64,000 bases of DNA from Croceivirga sp. (lineage in GTDB: Bacteria; Bacteroidota; Bacteroidia; Flavobacteriales; Flavobacteriaceae). The stretch spans positions 28,672 through 92,671 of the forward strand of contig JANQQQ010000038.1 of the NCBI GenBank assembly GCA_028284935.1. Reading direction: 5' to 3'. Under the pieces are notes generated by a model. It worked only from the letters and a program-made list of their open reading frames with translations. It was not told the DNA's origin and made no database searches. Numbering within the stretch: position 1 is the first letter of the stretch; every line of letters begins with the position of its first letter. Positions 26,055 to 33,922 of this stretch are shown one piece after another. The position numbers and the translations under genes are program-made.

Positions 26055-26561
26055 TTATTTAGGTTCAACGGAATCAGTATTGTTTCTGAAAACGGTATTG
26101 AAAACAAACGCCCCGATATCACGCACAGGTTGATAAAGAATGGACTCTTTTTTGGTTTCCTCATTAATAAAGTTGAGGGAAGCAGTGGCCTTTTCAAAGA
26201 ATACAAGTAGAGCCCCCAATATGATGGCCACTTTAAGCGCACCAAAAATCCCTCCCGCAATTTTATTCAGAAGGCCGAGCATTGCGAAATCAGCAATTTT
26301 TGTGAGCAGTTTTCCTGCAAAGTGCACCAGTAGTACGATTGCTATGAATGTAATTATAAAAGAAGTGATTTTAATGTAGCGGGGGTTCCAATCCATATTT
26401 TGGGAAAGATAATCCGCAGCGATATAAGAGAAATGAATAGAACCGAAGATGCCTGCTATCAAGGCTACCAGAGAAGCGAGTTCCACAAAAAGTCCGTTGG
26501 TCAGTCCTTTGTATAGACCCCATACTAGAAGAATACCCAACACAATATCCAAAAAATTCAT
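26055..26561 (-). CDS. CvpA-family inner-membrane protein
   Basis: This 168-residue protein has four predicted transmembrane helices and the family start MNFLDIVLGILLVWGLYKGL, followed by a glycine-rich stretch and a second conserved block near residues 100-125 (LLNKIAGGIFGALKVAIILG). CvpA proteins were first linked to colicin V production and are now tied to envelope and bile stress; their mechanism is not settled. A complete promoter is visible just upstream. Confidence 0.88.
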   Translation of the reverse strand: MNFLDIVLGILLVWGLYKGLTNGLFVELASLVALIAGIFGSIHFSYIAADYLSQNMDWNPRYIKITSFIITFIAIVLLVHFAGKLLTKIADFAMLGLLNKIAGGIFGALKVAIILGALLVFFEKATASLNFINEETKKESILYQPVRDIGAFVFNTVFRNNTDSVEPK

Positions 26562-26575
26562 GGTAGTGTTTTGAG

Positions 26576-26606
26576 CAAATATAAACTATTGGACAAAGTT
26601 CAATGT
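26576..26606 (-). promoter_or_regulatory. promoter of the cvpA-like gene
   Basis: On the minus strand a TTG is followed by 17 nt and then TATATTTG (26583-26576), a full match to the Bacteroidota TTG-N17-TAnnTTTG arrangement. The box is 15 nt before the ATG, so the leader is very short. Confidence 0.6.
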
Positions 26607-26653
26607 TTAAAAAACCTATGAGGGATTAATAAAGCGGCTTGGCCAGTTTCTTT

Positions 26654-26848
26654 CTATTCTTTCTCGTTTAAATCTGGGGCTACTTGAACTCCTCTGATTA
26701 GATATAATACAACTAAGATAAAACTCATCCCAATACCAAAAATGAAGACTGCCCAGAAAGGAAAACCTAGAAATAGAAGCAGGGAACAGAAGGAGACGAT
26801 AGCGAAAAGAATAAGATAGTTTCCATTGATGATTGCTTTGCCTTGCAT
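26654..26848 (-). CDS. small two-helix membrane protein, about 64 aa
   Basis: A short hydrophobic protein beginning MQGKAIINGNYLILFAIVSF, with two transmembrane helices (about 9-25 and 30-49) and a charged tail ending VAPDLNEKE. I chose the internal ATG; an upstream TTG would add 17 residues of unlikely sequence. No family recognised. Confidence 0.6.
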   Translation of the reverse strand: MQGKAIINGNYLILFAIVSFCSLLLFLGFPFWAVFIFGIGMSFILVVLYLIRGVQVAPDLNEKE

Positions 26849-27008
26849 AATTATGATGTATAATGAAGAACAGTACAAAGTTAAATAATTGATATTCAAT
26901 TATTTATTAAAATTGGGTTTATGTGTATTTGGTATCAATATCGGTATCGATGGTCTTTTTCAAAGGATTTTTAACGATAAGCAACCAGGCATCCCTACCT
27001 TTGTCCAC

Positions 27009-27365
27009 ATGGCCAGGGACACCTTACTCAAGCAACGTTGGGAGCATTTGGTAGCGAAGCTATCTGCTCAATTTTCCGATGGAGACCCATTGGATTTGGA
27101 AGGAATTATTTATTTGGTGGGTGTACAAGAATTAGGGCAACTCCATCGAAATTTTAAAAAAGATGAGAAAGTAAATCTAATGCATATCGCCATCTGTAAA
27201 CTATTGGAACCCTATGGGTTTTATGAATTTGATTTTTTTGACAAGGAAGGTTGGCCGCATTATATTGTGAGGGAAAATCTCCCTCCCCTGAAATCTGGGG
27301 AACAAAGTGTGTTGATGAAGGAGGCATTGGTAAATTACTTTTTAGAAAAGGAATACATCGTTTAA
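27009..27365 (+). CDS. conserved hypothetical protein, about 118 aa
   Basis: Starting at ATG 27009, the product begins MARDTLLKQRWEHLVAKLSA and is a soluble, mostly helical protein with repeated aromatic residues (LEPYGFYEFDFFDKEGWPHY near the middle). The frame stays open 40 codons further upstream, so an earlier start is possible. The stop overlaps the next ATG by one base (TAATG), indicating coupling with the monooxygenase-like gene. Function unknown. Confidence 0.65.
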   Translation: MARDTLLKQRWEHLVAKLSAQFSDGDPLDLEGIIYLVGVQELGQLHRNFKKDEKVNLMHIAICKLLEPYGFYEFDFFDKEGWPHYIVRENLPPLKSGEQSVLMKEALVNYFLEKEYIV

Positions 27366-27676
27366 TGGAATTACAAACACCCTATTATGCGGTAATTTTT
27401 ACAAATACCCGTACTGAAGGAGATTTTGGTTATGCTAAAATGGCAGAAAAAATGGAGCAATTGGCACAGGGACAACCGGGTTATTTAGGATTTGAGAGCG
27501 CACGTTCAGGATTGGGGATTGCAGTAAGTTATTGGGAAAGTCTTGAAGCCATTACTGGGTGGAAGGCCCATATGGAACATCAACTTGCCCAGGAAAAAGG
27601 GAAAGCCCAATGGTACAGTTGGTATAAAGTTCGCATCTGCAGGGTAGAACGTGAATACGAGTTCAGTACTTCCTAA
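27365..27676 (+). CDS. antibiotic biosynthesis monooxygenase (ABM) domain protein
   Basis: A protein of about 103 residues with a single dimeric alpha/beta-barrel (ABM) domain: VIFTNTRTEGDFGYAKMAEK, then a PGYLGFESARSGLGIAVSYW strand and WKAHMEHQLAQEKGK. Members include small oxygenases, heme-degrading enzymes and proteins without enzymatic role. The pattern LGFESARS...VSYWESLEAI is typical of the housekeeping members. It is coupled to the preceding gene and followed by glpD after 67 bp. Confidence 0.8.
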   Translation: MELQTPYYAVIFTNTRTEGDFGYAKMAEKMEQLAQGQPGYLGFESARSGLGIAVSYWESLEAITGWKAHMEHQLAQEKGKAQWYSWYKVRICRVEREYEFSTS

Positions 27677-27743
27677 ATGGCTCCCTATTTCTTTGAAATG
27701 GTACTTTAATCCTCTAATTTTAAAGCTCAAAAATTGCTGTACC

Positions 27744-29417
27744 ATGAAGGAGCTTATCCGCTTTTCCAATTTGGATAGAACCAAGACCATTAAAGAATTA
27801 TCTGAAGTAGCATTTGACCTCGTTGTGATTGGAGGAGGAATTACCGGGGGGGGAATAGCTTTGGACGCAGCTTCCAGGGGACTTAAGGTGGCCCTTTTGG
27901 AAAAGGGGGACTTTGCCTCAGGAACCAGCAGTAAGTCCACCAAGCTTATCCATGGGGGGCTTCGTTATTTAAAACAGTTCGATTTTTGGTTGGTAAAAGA
28001 AGTGGGTTCGGAGCGTGCCATTGTACATAGGTTGGCGCCCCATTTGGTATTGCCCGAAAAGATGTTGTTGCCCCTTATCGAGGGGGGATCATATGGAAAA
28101 TGGCTCACCAGTATAGGACTGAAGGTTTACGATATTTTAGCCCAAGTATCGGGTGATGATAAACGGCAAATGTTAGACAAAAAACAGGCCTTGAAATTGG
28201 AGCCGTTGTTACCCAAAAAAATATTGAACGGTGCCGGTTATTATGCCGAATATAGAACCGATGATGCTCGATTGACCATTGAAAACATTAAAACCAGTTT
28301 GAAATATGGGGCTGTGGCGTTGAACTATGCTGAAGTAAAAGACTTTATCTATAAGGAAAACCAAGTCGCTGGCGTTGTCGCAGTAGATTCGCAGCTGGGA
28401 GAACAGTTCACCATCAAATCCAAGTATGTAATCAGTGCTGCCGGGCCTTGGGTTGACGAACTCCGTTCCATCAATCATTCCAAAAAAGGGAAACGCCTAC
28501 ATTTAACTAAAGGCGTACACTTGGTATTCCCATTTGAAAAGCTTCCCGTTAAGCAATCTGTATATTTTGACATTCCTGACGGGCGCATGATGTTTGCCAT
28601 TCCAAGGGGTAAAATCACCTATGTGGGTACCACTGATACCAATTACAACTTGGATAAGGATGACATTCGTACCGATTTGGCCGATGCCATTTATTTAATA
28701 TCCGCAGTAAATAATATGTTTCCTGATATTGAACTGGAAATGGACGATATCATTTCCTCTTGGGCTGGGGTTCGACCATTGATTCACGAAGAAGGAAAAT
28801 CCGCTTCAGAACTTTCCCGTAAGGATGAAATATTTACATCAGACACAGGTCTTATTAGCATTGCTGGAGGTAAATTGACGGGATACCGTAAAATGGCAGA
28901 GCGGGTGGTGGACCGTATTGTAAAAAAAATGGAGGAAGAATACCAAACCAAGGTTAAGGAATGCCATACGGATGAAATCCCACTCTGCGGAAATGGTTTT
29001 AAGAAGTTCAAGCATGTTAAAAAGTATATCGATGAAATCCATGTGAGGATAAAGGCAGATGGTTTCTCTGCCTATGATGCTTGGTATCTTGTAACCACCT
29101 ACGGAAAACAGACCGAACAAATTCTAGAGGCATACAAAGGCTATAAAAACAAAGAGGCTTCCTTAGGTATGATTCGCGCTGAGCTCAAATTTGGTATGGA
29201 GCATGAAATGGTCGCCAATCCCATGGACTTCTTTATCCGTAGAACAGGACGTCTGTATTTTGATATAGATAGTGTTAGGGCATATTTAAAACCTATTCTG
29301 GACGATTTGCAAAAAGCATTTGGATATGATGAGGCCCAACAACTGGCTTTCCAAGAAAAAATAATGGAAGAGTTGGAACTACACTCCAATTTTTCATTGG
29401 AACGCCGAGAGGTTTAA
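27744..29417 (+). CDS. glpD: aerobic glycerol-3-phosphate dehydrogenase
   Basis: This FAD-dependent enzyme of about 557 residues oxidises glycerol-3-phosphate to dihydroxyacetone phosphate at the inner membrane and feeds electrons to quinones. The FAD-binding motif VVIGGGITGGGIALDAASRG is near residues 23-42. Other blocks are SSKSTKLIHGGLRYL, AAGPWVDELR and GVRPLIHEEGKSASELSRKD, with a C-terminal helical domain. I chose ATG 27744, which places the FAD motif normally; the frame is open 31 codons upstream. Its 3' end overlaps convergent gpsA by 4 bp. Confidence 0.95.
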   Translation: MKELIRFSNLDRTKTIKELSEVAFDLVVIGGGITGGGIALDAASRGLKVALLEKGDFASGTSSKSTKLIHGGLRYLKQFDFWLVKEVGSERAIVHRLAPHLVLPEKMLLPLIEGGSYGKWLTSIGLKVYDILAQVSGDDKRQMLDKKQALKLEPLLPKKILNGAGYYAEYRTDDARLTIENIKTSLKYGAVALNYAEVKDFIYKENQVAGVVAVDSQLGEQFTIKSKYVISAAGPWVDELRSINHSKKGKRLHLTKGVHLVFPFEKLPVKQSVYFDIPDGRMMFAIPRGKITYVGTTDTNYNLDKDDIRTDLADAIYLISAVNNMFPDIELEMDDIISSWAGVRPLIHEEGKSASELSRKDEIFTSDTGLISIAGGKLTGYRKMAERVVDRIVKKMEEEYQTKVKECHTDEIPLCGNGFKKFKHVKKYIDEIHVRIKADGFSAYDAWYLVTTYGKQTEQILEAYKGYKNKEASLGMIRAELKFGMEHEMVANPMDFFIRRTGRLYFDIDSVRAYLKPILDDLQKAFGYDEAQQLAFQEKIMEELELHSNFSLERREV

Positions 29418-30403
29418 TCCAATTTTTCGGTAAGCCTTTTGAATGTCTTTTTGGGATTTTTGTTTTCATAGAGAATGCTGTAGACCGCATTGATAATTGG
29501 GGTTTTTGTTTTTTTTTCCAATTTTTCCATCAAGAGACGGGCACTTTTCGCAGCATAATATCCTTCCGCCACCATGTTCATTTCCATCATGGCACTTTTT
29601 ACCGTATACCCCTTGCCGACCATGTTCCCAAACATACGGTTTCTACTAAAAGTGGAATATCCCGTAACCAATAGATCCCCCAAATACGCAGAATTATTGA
29701 TATTCCGCTTCATCTTGTGGACTTTATCAATAAAGCGCTTCATTTCACGAATGGCATTGCTCATGAGGACGCTTTGAAAGTTATCACCGTATCCTAGGCC
29801 GTGGGCAATTCCGGCAGCAATGGCATAAATGTTCTTCAACATGGCTGCGTATTCCGTGCCAACAATGTCATCCGATATTTTAATTCTGATATAATGACTT
29901 TTTAAGTGCTGGGCCAAAAAGGTCGCTTTTTCTTCATCGGAACAGGCTAGTGTAAGATAGGATAGTCGTTCCAGCGCAACTTCCTCGGCATGGCAAGGAC
30001 CGGTCACCACCCCAATATGGGAATAAGGAATGTTGTATTTAAAATGAAAGTGTTCCCCAACAATTTTTCCTGTTGTTGGAACTATTCCCTTAATGGCCGA
30101 GAAAATGATTTTTCCATTCAGGGGATGGGTCAATTTATCCAGTTCTTGTTCCAAAAACGCAGAGGGGATAACGAACAAGAGGAAGTCACAAGCCTCCGCA
30201 GCTTCATTAATATTGTTGGTCAGTTTTAAATAGGCGTTGTTTAGTTGCACCGAGCTAAGGTAATTGGGATTTTGCCCCTCCTTCTTAATATGCTCTATAG
30301 CATGAACACTACGCATGTACCAATGGACTTCATCCAAGTTTTCGGTCAACATCTTTACCAAAGCCGTGGCCCAACTACCCCCTCCTAAAACCGCTATCTT
30401 CAA
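29414..30403 (-). CDS. gpsA: NAD(P)H-dependent glycerol-3-phosphate dehydrogenase
   Basis: This 329-residue cytoplasmic enzyme reduces dihydroxyacetone phosphate to glycerol-3-phosphate for lipid synthesis. Motifs are the Rossmann AVLGGGSWATALVKML at 4-19, the catalytic Lys in EYAAMLKNIYAIAAGIAHGL, and NFQS. It is convergent with glpD, which catalyses the opposite direction, and their 3' ends overlap by 4 bp. A candidate promoter lies at 30432-30439. Confidence 0.95.
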   Translation of the reverse strand: MKIAVLGGGSWATALVKMLTENLDEVHWYMRSVHAIEHIKKEGQNPNYLSSVQLNNAYLKLTNNINEAAEACDFLLFVIPSAFLEQELDKLTHPLNGKIIFSAIKGIVPTTGKIVGEHFHFKYNIPYSHIGVVTGPCHAEEVALERLSYLTLACSDEEKATFLAQHLKSHYIRIKISDDIVGTEYAAMLKNIYAIAAGIAHGLGYGDNFQSVLMSNAIREMKRFIDKVHKMKRNINNSAYLGDLLVTGYSTFSRNRMFGNMVGKGYTVKSAMMEMNMVAEGYYAAKSARLLMEKLEKKTKTPIINAVYSILYENKNPKKTFKRLTEKLD

Positions 30404-30431
30404 CCTAAGAATGTTGTTAAAATTACAATCC

Positions 30432-30439
30432 CAAAAATA
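30432..30439 (-). promoter_or_regulatory. gpsA -7 box (TATTTTTG)
   Basis: TATTTTTG on the minus strand matches TAnnTTTG, 29 nt before the gpsA ATG. A matching -33 TTG is not evident. Confidence 0.42.
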
Positions 30440-30541
30440 GGATAAATGGAAATTTAACCATTAAAATTTGATTATCAATATGTTATGATTTTTGGCATGA
30501 TGCTTGGTCTTCTATGGTAGAAACCATTAAACCCAGCACGT

Positions 30542-31459
30542 ATGAAAGCTAAAAAACTACTTCTCGGATTATTGGCAATAGGCCTCCTGACCAGTTCATG
30601 TTATACAGAGGTCATTTTAGAAGACGAAATTATCGTTGAATCCGCGCTTAATACCGATCAGGCCCTGCAGTCTTATGATTTATGGTATGTGGATATCAAT
30701 GCTACTAGGGGAAATGGCGAAATCCCATTCTTACAGCGTGCGTTCACCTTATCCTTTGCGGATGGGGTTGTATTTGCCAACAACAATATTGTGGGCATTG
30801 GAAAAACGGGCAATGGGTTGGGAATTGATGTAGGTAGCTATGGAACCTTTAATGGGGTGGTGGATATTGACCATGATATCGACGGCGCATGGACGTTCGA
30901 AGTTTTTGCCATGAACAACAGTACCTTGGAATTGTATAATAGAAGAACAAACACCTCTTACTTTTTGGATGGATACCAAAGAAGAAACTTTGATTATGAC
31001 AGACTCTTTTATGAAAATATACAGTATCTGTTACAGGAGTTTGATGCTTGGGAAAAAACCTTTACCAGCGAATTGGGAGCGATAAATGATTTTGATGATG
31101 AAAACTTCTTGCGATTTTTTGGAGACAATGCGGGTTTTTTTCAGTCATCAGTTGATGTGCCGGGTACACGAATTCCCGGTTTGCAGTGGGATTATGAAGG
31201 AAATTACGAAGTGTTTGACACCAATGATGAAACATTGAAAACTTTAACACTGGATTATGACTTCTTGGGCAATGATTACTTCGAGCTGTACGTTATTGAC
31301 GATAGTACGGTTGAACTCTACCATGTAGCCAGTGAGACCGTATATGAGCTTACGGGAAGGGGATTTGTGCAATTCCTTAAGTCCAAAGAGGGCTCAGGAA
31401 AAAAGCGTACAAAGTCAACAAATAGAAAGATGAATGTTGAGCGTAAACGAAAAATGTAA
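30542..31459 (+). CDS. lipoprotein of unknown function with duplicated domain and basic tail
   Basis: The 305-residue product has a lipoprotein signal with TSSC (Cys at residue 20). Two similar beta-rich units follow: compare TFEVFAMNNSTLELYNRRTN (about 119-138) with YFELYVIDDSTVELYHVASE (about 244-263). The last 25 residues are strongly basic. In related genomes such proteins are sometimes labelled a nicotinic acid mononucleotide adenylyltransferase; no such motif is visible here and I do not follow that label. It is followed by a hairpin, a T/G-rich linker and a strong terminator. Confidence 0.75.
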   Translation: MKAKKLLLGLLAIGLLTSSCYTEVILEDEIIVESALNTDQALQSYDLWYVDINATRGNGEIPFLQRAFTLSFADGVVFANNNIVGIGKTGNGLGIDVGSYGTFNGVVDIDHDIDGAWTFEVFAMNNSTLELYNRRTNTSYFLDGYQRRNFDYDRLFYENIQYLLQEFDAWEKTFTSELGAINDFDDENFLRFFGDNAGFFQSSVDVPGTRIPGLQWDYEGNYEVFDTNDETLKTLTLDYDFLGNDYFELYVIDDSTVELYHVASETVYELTGRGFVQFLKSKEGSGKKRTKSTNRKMNVERKRKM

Positions 31460-31468
31460 GGTATAGCA

Positions 31469-31556
31469 ATAGTCTTCGACTATAGTAATAAGTTTTTTGG
31501 TTGGTTATTTAGTTAGGAATCGCCCTGTTGCCATCTCGCACAGGGCGGTTCTTTTT
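31469..31556 (+). terminator. hairpin, TTGGTTGGTTATTTAG linker and rho-independent terminator
   Basis: The 3' UTR has three parts. First is a 6-bp hairpin (ATAGTC 31469-31474 with GACTAT 31478-31483). Second is a T-rich linker with TTGGTTGGTTATTTAG (31497-31512). Third is the terminator proper, a 12-bp stem (31517-31528 with 31540-31551, one G-T pair) followed by five T. The 16-base linker sequence recurs in front of another terminator at 63915-63930 on the opposite strand. Confidence 0.9.
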
Positions 31557-31564
31557 AGTGAGAT

Positions 31565-31712
31565 AGCAAATCTTCGATTTGCGTGATCGAACTAACCCTG
31601 AGCGAAGCCGAAGGGTCTTTTCAATGGGTTACAAAAGCTTATCTACAAATCTTCGATTTGTGTTATCCAATTAACCCCCGAGCTGACAAACTTAGCTCGT
31701 CGAAGTGTCCTT
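31565..31712. repeat. intergenic repeat cluster with duplicated hairpin
   Basis: CAAATCTTCGATTTG occurs at 31567-31581 and again at 31646-31660; each copy is a perfect 6-bp hairpin with a TTC loop. Between and after them lie CCTGAGCGAAGCCGAAGGG, resembling dispersed short repeats found in many genomes, and a GAGCT...AGCTC hairpin (31680-31698) followed by TCGAAGTGTCC. This looks like two degenerate copies of a dispersed intergenic repeat. No gene is present. Confidence 0.55.
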
Positions 31713-31751
31713 ATATTATGTCATAAGTGAGTATAACCATTCATTAATGGT

Positions 31752-32597
31752 CTAATTTCCCATCCTTTTTTTGAAATCCGTTGGATTTTCCCCAGTTACC
31801 TTCTTGAACACCCTGGTAAAATAAGAAAGACTTTCAAAACCTGATTCATGGAAGGTTTCGGAGATGTTTTTGCCTGATAGCAGCAAACGCTTGGCTTGGG
31901 TAATTCGATATTGGTTCAGAAAATTTGTAAACGTGGTACCCGACACTTTTTTAAAATATCTACAGAAAGCTTCATTACCAAGGTTCAATAAACTTGCAGC
32001 ATCTGGAACTCCTATTTTTCTCTGGTAGTTGGAACTGATATATTCGTATACCTTTTGAAGCCGTAATTGTTTACTTTTTAATCGATCGGAAAGCACAGGT
32101 TTTTCATGAAGTAATTGGTATTCATCACTCTCCGCCAGCAGTTTGAGAATTTGGAAGACCTCAAGAAGCTGTTCAAACTGTGTCATTTTGTACAAACGTT
32201 TCATTCTATTCCCAATCTCAATCTTGGTGTCCCCATAAAATGCTATGCCGCACTGCGCATTCTCCAATAAGCTGGGCACCTTTGGCAATTCTGGCAGTTG
32301 CTTTAAAACCGTGGTACAGAAGTCAACATTAAAATGTAGCACTTCTTTCAGATAGGTGGTCTTAATGCCGTAATCAAAATTTAAATGCGGAACATATGAA
32401 CCGATGAATACCAAATCACTGTCGGAGAAAGTGGAAATATGTTCCCCAACATGTCGGGTACCATTCGCCCCTTCAATATACACCAGTTCATACTCAGGAT
32501 GAAAATGCCAAAAGAAGAGATCGCTCAACTTGGGATCGTGCAATAACCTAATGGAGCTTTTTTTATGGGGTTTAATATTTTCTAATTGAACCTTCAT
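31752..32597 (-). CDS. AraC-family transcriptional regulator with cupin sensor domain
   Basis: The protein of about 281 residues has an N-terminal cupin-like ligand domain (HFHPEYELVYIEGANGTRHV near residues 30-50) and a C-terminal double helix-turn-helix (about residues 175-275). The second helix pair contains ISETFHESGFESLSYFTRVF, the AraC signature. It is divergent from the Fe/2OG dioxygenase, and the region between them carries three copies of a GTCAAAA half-site, so it very likely controls that gene. The start is ATG 32597; an in-frame ATG 12 codons upstream is less likely. Confidence 0.92.
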   Translation of the reverse strand: MKVQLENIKPHKKSSIRLLHDPKLSDLFFWHFHPEYELVYIEGANGTRHVGEHISTFSDSDLVFIGSYVPHLNFDYGIKTTYLKEVLHFNVDFCTTVLKQLPELPKVPSLLENAQCGIAFYGDTKIEIGNRMKRLYKMTQFEQLLEVFQILKLLAESDEYQLLHEKPVLSDRLKSKQLRLQKVYEYISSNYQRKIGVPDAASLLNLGNEAFCRYFKKVSGTTFTNFLNQYRITQAKRLLLSGKNISETFHESGFESLSYFTRVFKKVTGENPTDFKKRMGN

Positions 32598-32640
32598 TTG
32601 AATTAAAATAGCAAAAAAATGCCCATAAATCATTTAAAAA

Positions 32641-32708
32641 GTCAAAATAATGAAAATTTTGGTCAAAATACTACTTGAATGAGAGATAGGATGCCAATAG
32701 TTTTGACC
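32641..32708 (+). promoter_or_regulatory. promoter of the dioxygenase gene with three GTCAAAA half-sites
   Basis: Direct repeats GTCAAAATA lie at 32641-32649 and 32662-32670, exactly 21 bp apart (two helical turns). An inverted copy TTTTGAC is at 32701-32707. The promoter is TTG (32675-32677), 20 nt, then TAGTTTTG (32698-32705), 26 nt before the dioxygenase ATG. The two direct repeats lie just upstream of the -33 element, the usual place for an AraC-type activator, while the inverted copy covers the -7 box. Confidence 0.62.
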
Positions 32709-32730
32709 TATAATTTTAAAACAAAATGGT

Positions 32731-33702
32731 ATGAAGCAAGATGTTAGTTTAGAAATGGCGAACAAAGCCCATGAGGAAATCCCTGGTAACCCTTCAACAG
32801 CTACCAGTAGCACAAAAAAATTAAGTGATAGAAGCAATGGCCAACCCTTACGGGTATTGTCGGAAGAAGATTGGAAATTCTGGATACATAATGGTTATAT
32901 CGTTATCAAAAACGCCATCCCAAGGGAACAGGCGCAAGCGACTGCGGATTTTTTATGGGAATTCGATGAAAAAAGCCCAAATGACCCAGCAACTTGGTAT
33001 GCCCCAGCTAGGGCCGAAATGAAAATGAAAGAGTTGACGGGAACGGGAATGGTAGAGGTGTACAACCACCAACATTTGTGGAACAACCGTCAGACCCAAA
33101 GGGTATATGATGCTTTTGTGGATATTTGGGGGACTGAGAGATTATGGGTGACCATAGACCGGGCGAACTTGAATTTTCCTCAACGACCAGGTGAGAACAA
33201 AAAAGGGTTTATTCATTGGGACTATGATCCTGAGACCAAACCACAAAATGTACAAGGTGTTTTGGCATTAGCGGACCAAACCGATGAGCATATGGGTGGA
33301 TTTCAGTGTATTCCTTGGTTGTATCGAAATTATGATACTTGGAAACTCACACAACCTGAAGACCGCGATCATTTTCAGCCAGATGTTACTGGCTTGGAAG
33401 ATCGAATAGTCAAGGTAAAAATGGAAGCAGGAGACCTATTGATTTTCAACAGCACCCAACCCCATGGGATTCGTCCCAACAAATCTGGTGATAAAGTAAG
33501 AATTGCCCAATACATTTCCATGATACCAGCGGAAGAGGATAATCAAGAAATGAGGGATTGGCGCATACATTCATGGAAGAACCGAGTAGCTCCTGAAGGC
33601 TACGCCTTCCCTGGCGACCCTAGAAACTGGGAGCGTGATAAGTACGATACTGCCCAACTAAGTGAGCTTGGGGAGAAGTTGCTCGGCCTTAAGGATTGGT
33701 AG
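32731..33702 (+). CDS. phytanoyl-CoA dioxygenase (PhyH) family Fe(II)/2-oxoglutarate oxygenase
   Basis: The 323-residue protein has the double-stranded beta-helix iron site: H162 and D164 in IHWDYDPETK and H245 in STQPHGIRPN, with R248 or R257 as likely 2-oxoglutarate contacts. Members hydroxylate lipids, small molecules or natural products; the substrate is unknown. The divergent AraC gene and the operator-like repeats between suggest induction by a small molecule. It is a single gene followed by a weak 11-bp interrupted hairpin (33733-33761). Confidence 0.85.
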   Translation: MKQDVSLEMANKAHEEIPGNPSTATSSTKKLSDRSNGQPLRVLSEEDWKFWIHNGYIVIKNAIPREQAQATADFLWEFDEKSPNDPATWYAPARAEMKMKELTGTGMVEVYNHQHLWNNRQTQRVYDAFVDIWGTERLWVTIDRANLNFPQRPGENKKGFIHWDYDPETKPQNVQGVLALADQTDEHMGGFQCIPWLYRNYDTWKLTQPEDRDHFQPDVTGLEDRIVKVKMEAGDLLIFNSTQPHGIRPNKSGDKVRIAQYISMIPAEEDNQEMRDWRIHSWKNRVAPEGYAFPGDPRNWERDKYDTAQLSELGEKLLGLKDW

Positions 33703-33894
33703 GCCCAATCGATGAACTTATAACTAAAGAATAAGGTGGCCCTGGTAACAGGTTCCACCTTTGGCATTTAATGGACTATCTCCAAAGGGTTATTTTAAAT
33801 AGGGCGTCATGGTGATTTTCCATGGGCGTTAACGACAAATATTGGAAATAGGTCGAAATTTACCGCTAATAGTCTTTAACTAATTGAATAGTAC

Positions 33895-33902
33895 TATTTT
33901 TG
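33895..33902 (+). promoter_or_regulatory. -7 box of the second SulP gene (TATTTTTG)
   Basis: TATTTTTG matches TAnnTTTG and lies 21 nt before ATG 33923. If used, the in-frame TTG at 33884 cannot be the start, because it would lie upstream of the message. Confidence 0.42.
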
Positions 33903-33922
33903 CCGGCTTCAAAGCGAAAGCC

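Noticed and set aside
33733..33761. Interrupted 11-bp hairpin after the dioxygenase gene as a terminator
   Set aside because: Only two or three T follow the stem; possible but too weak to list as a terminator.
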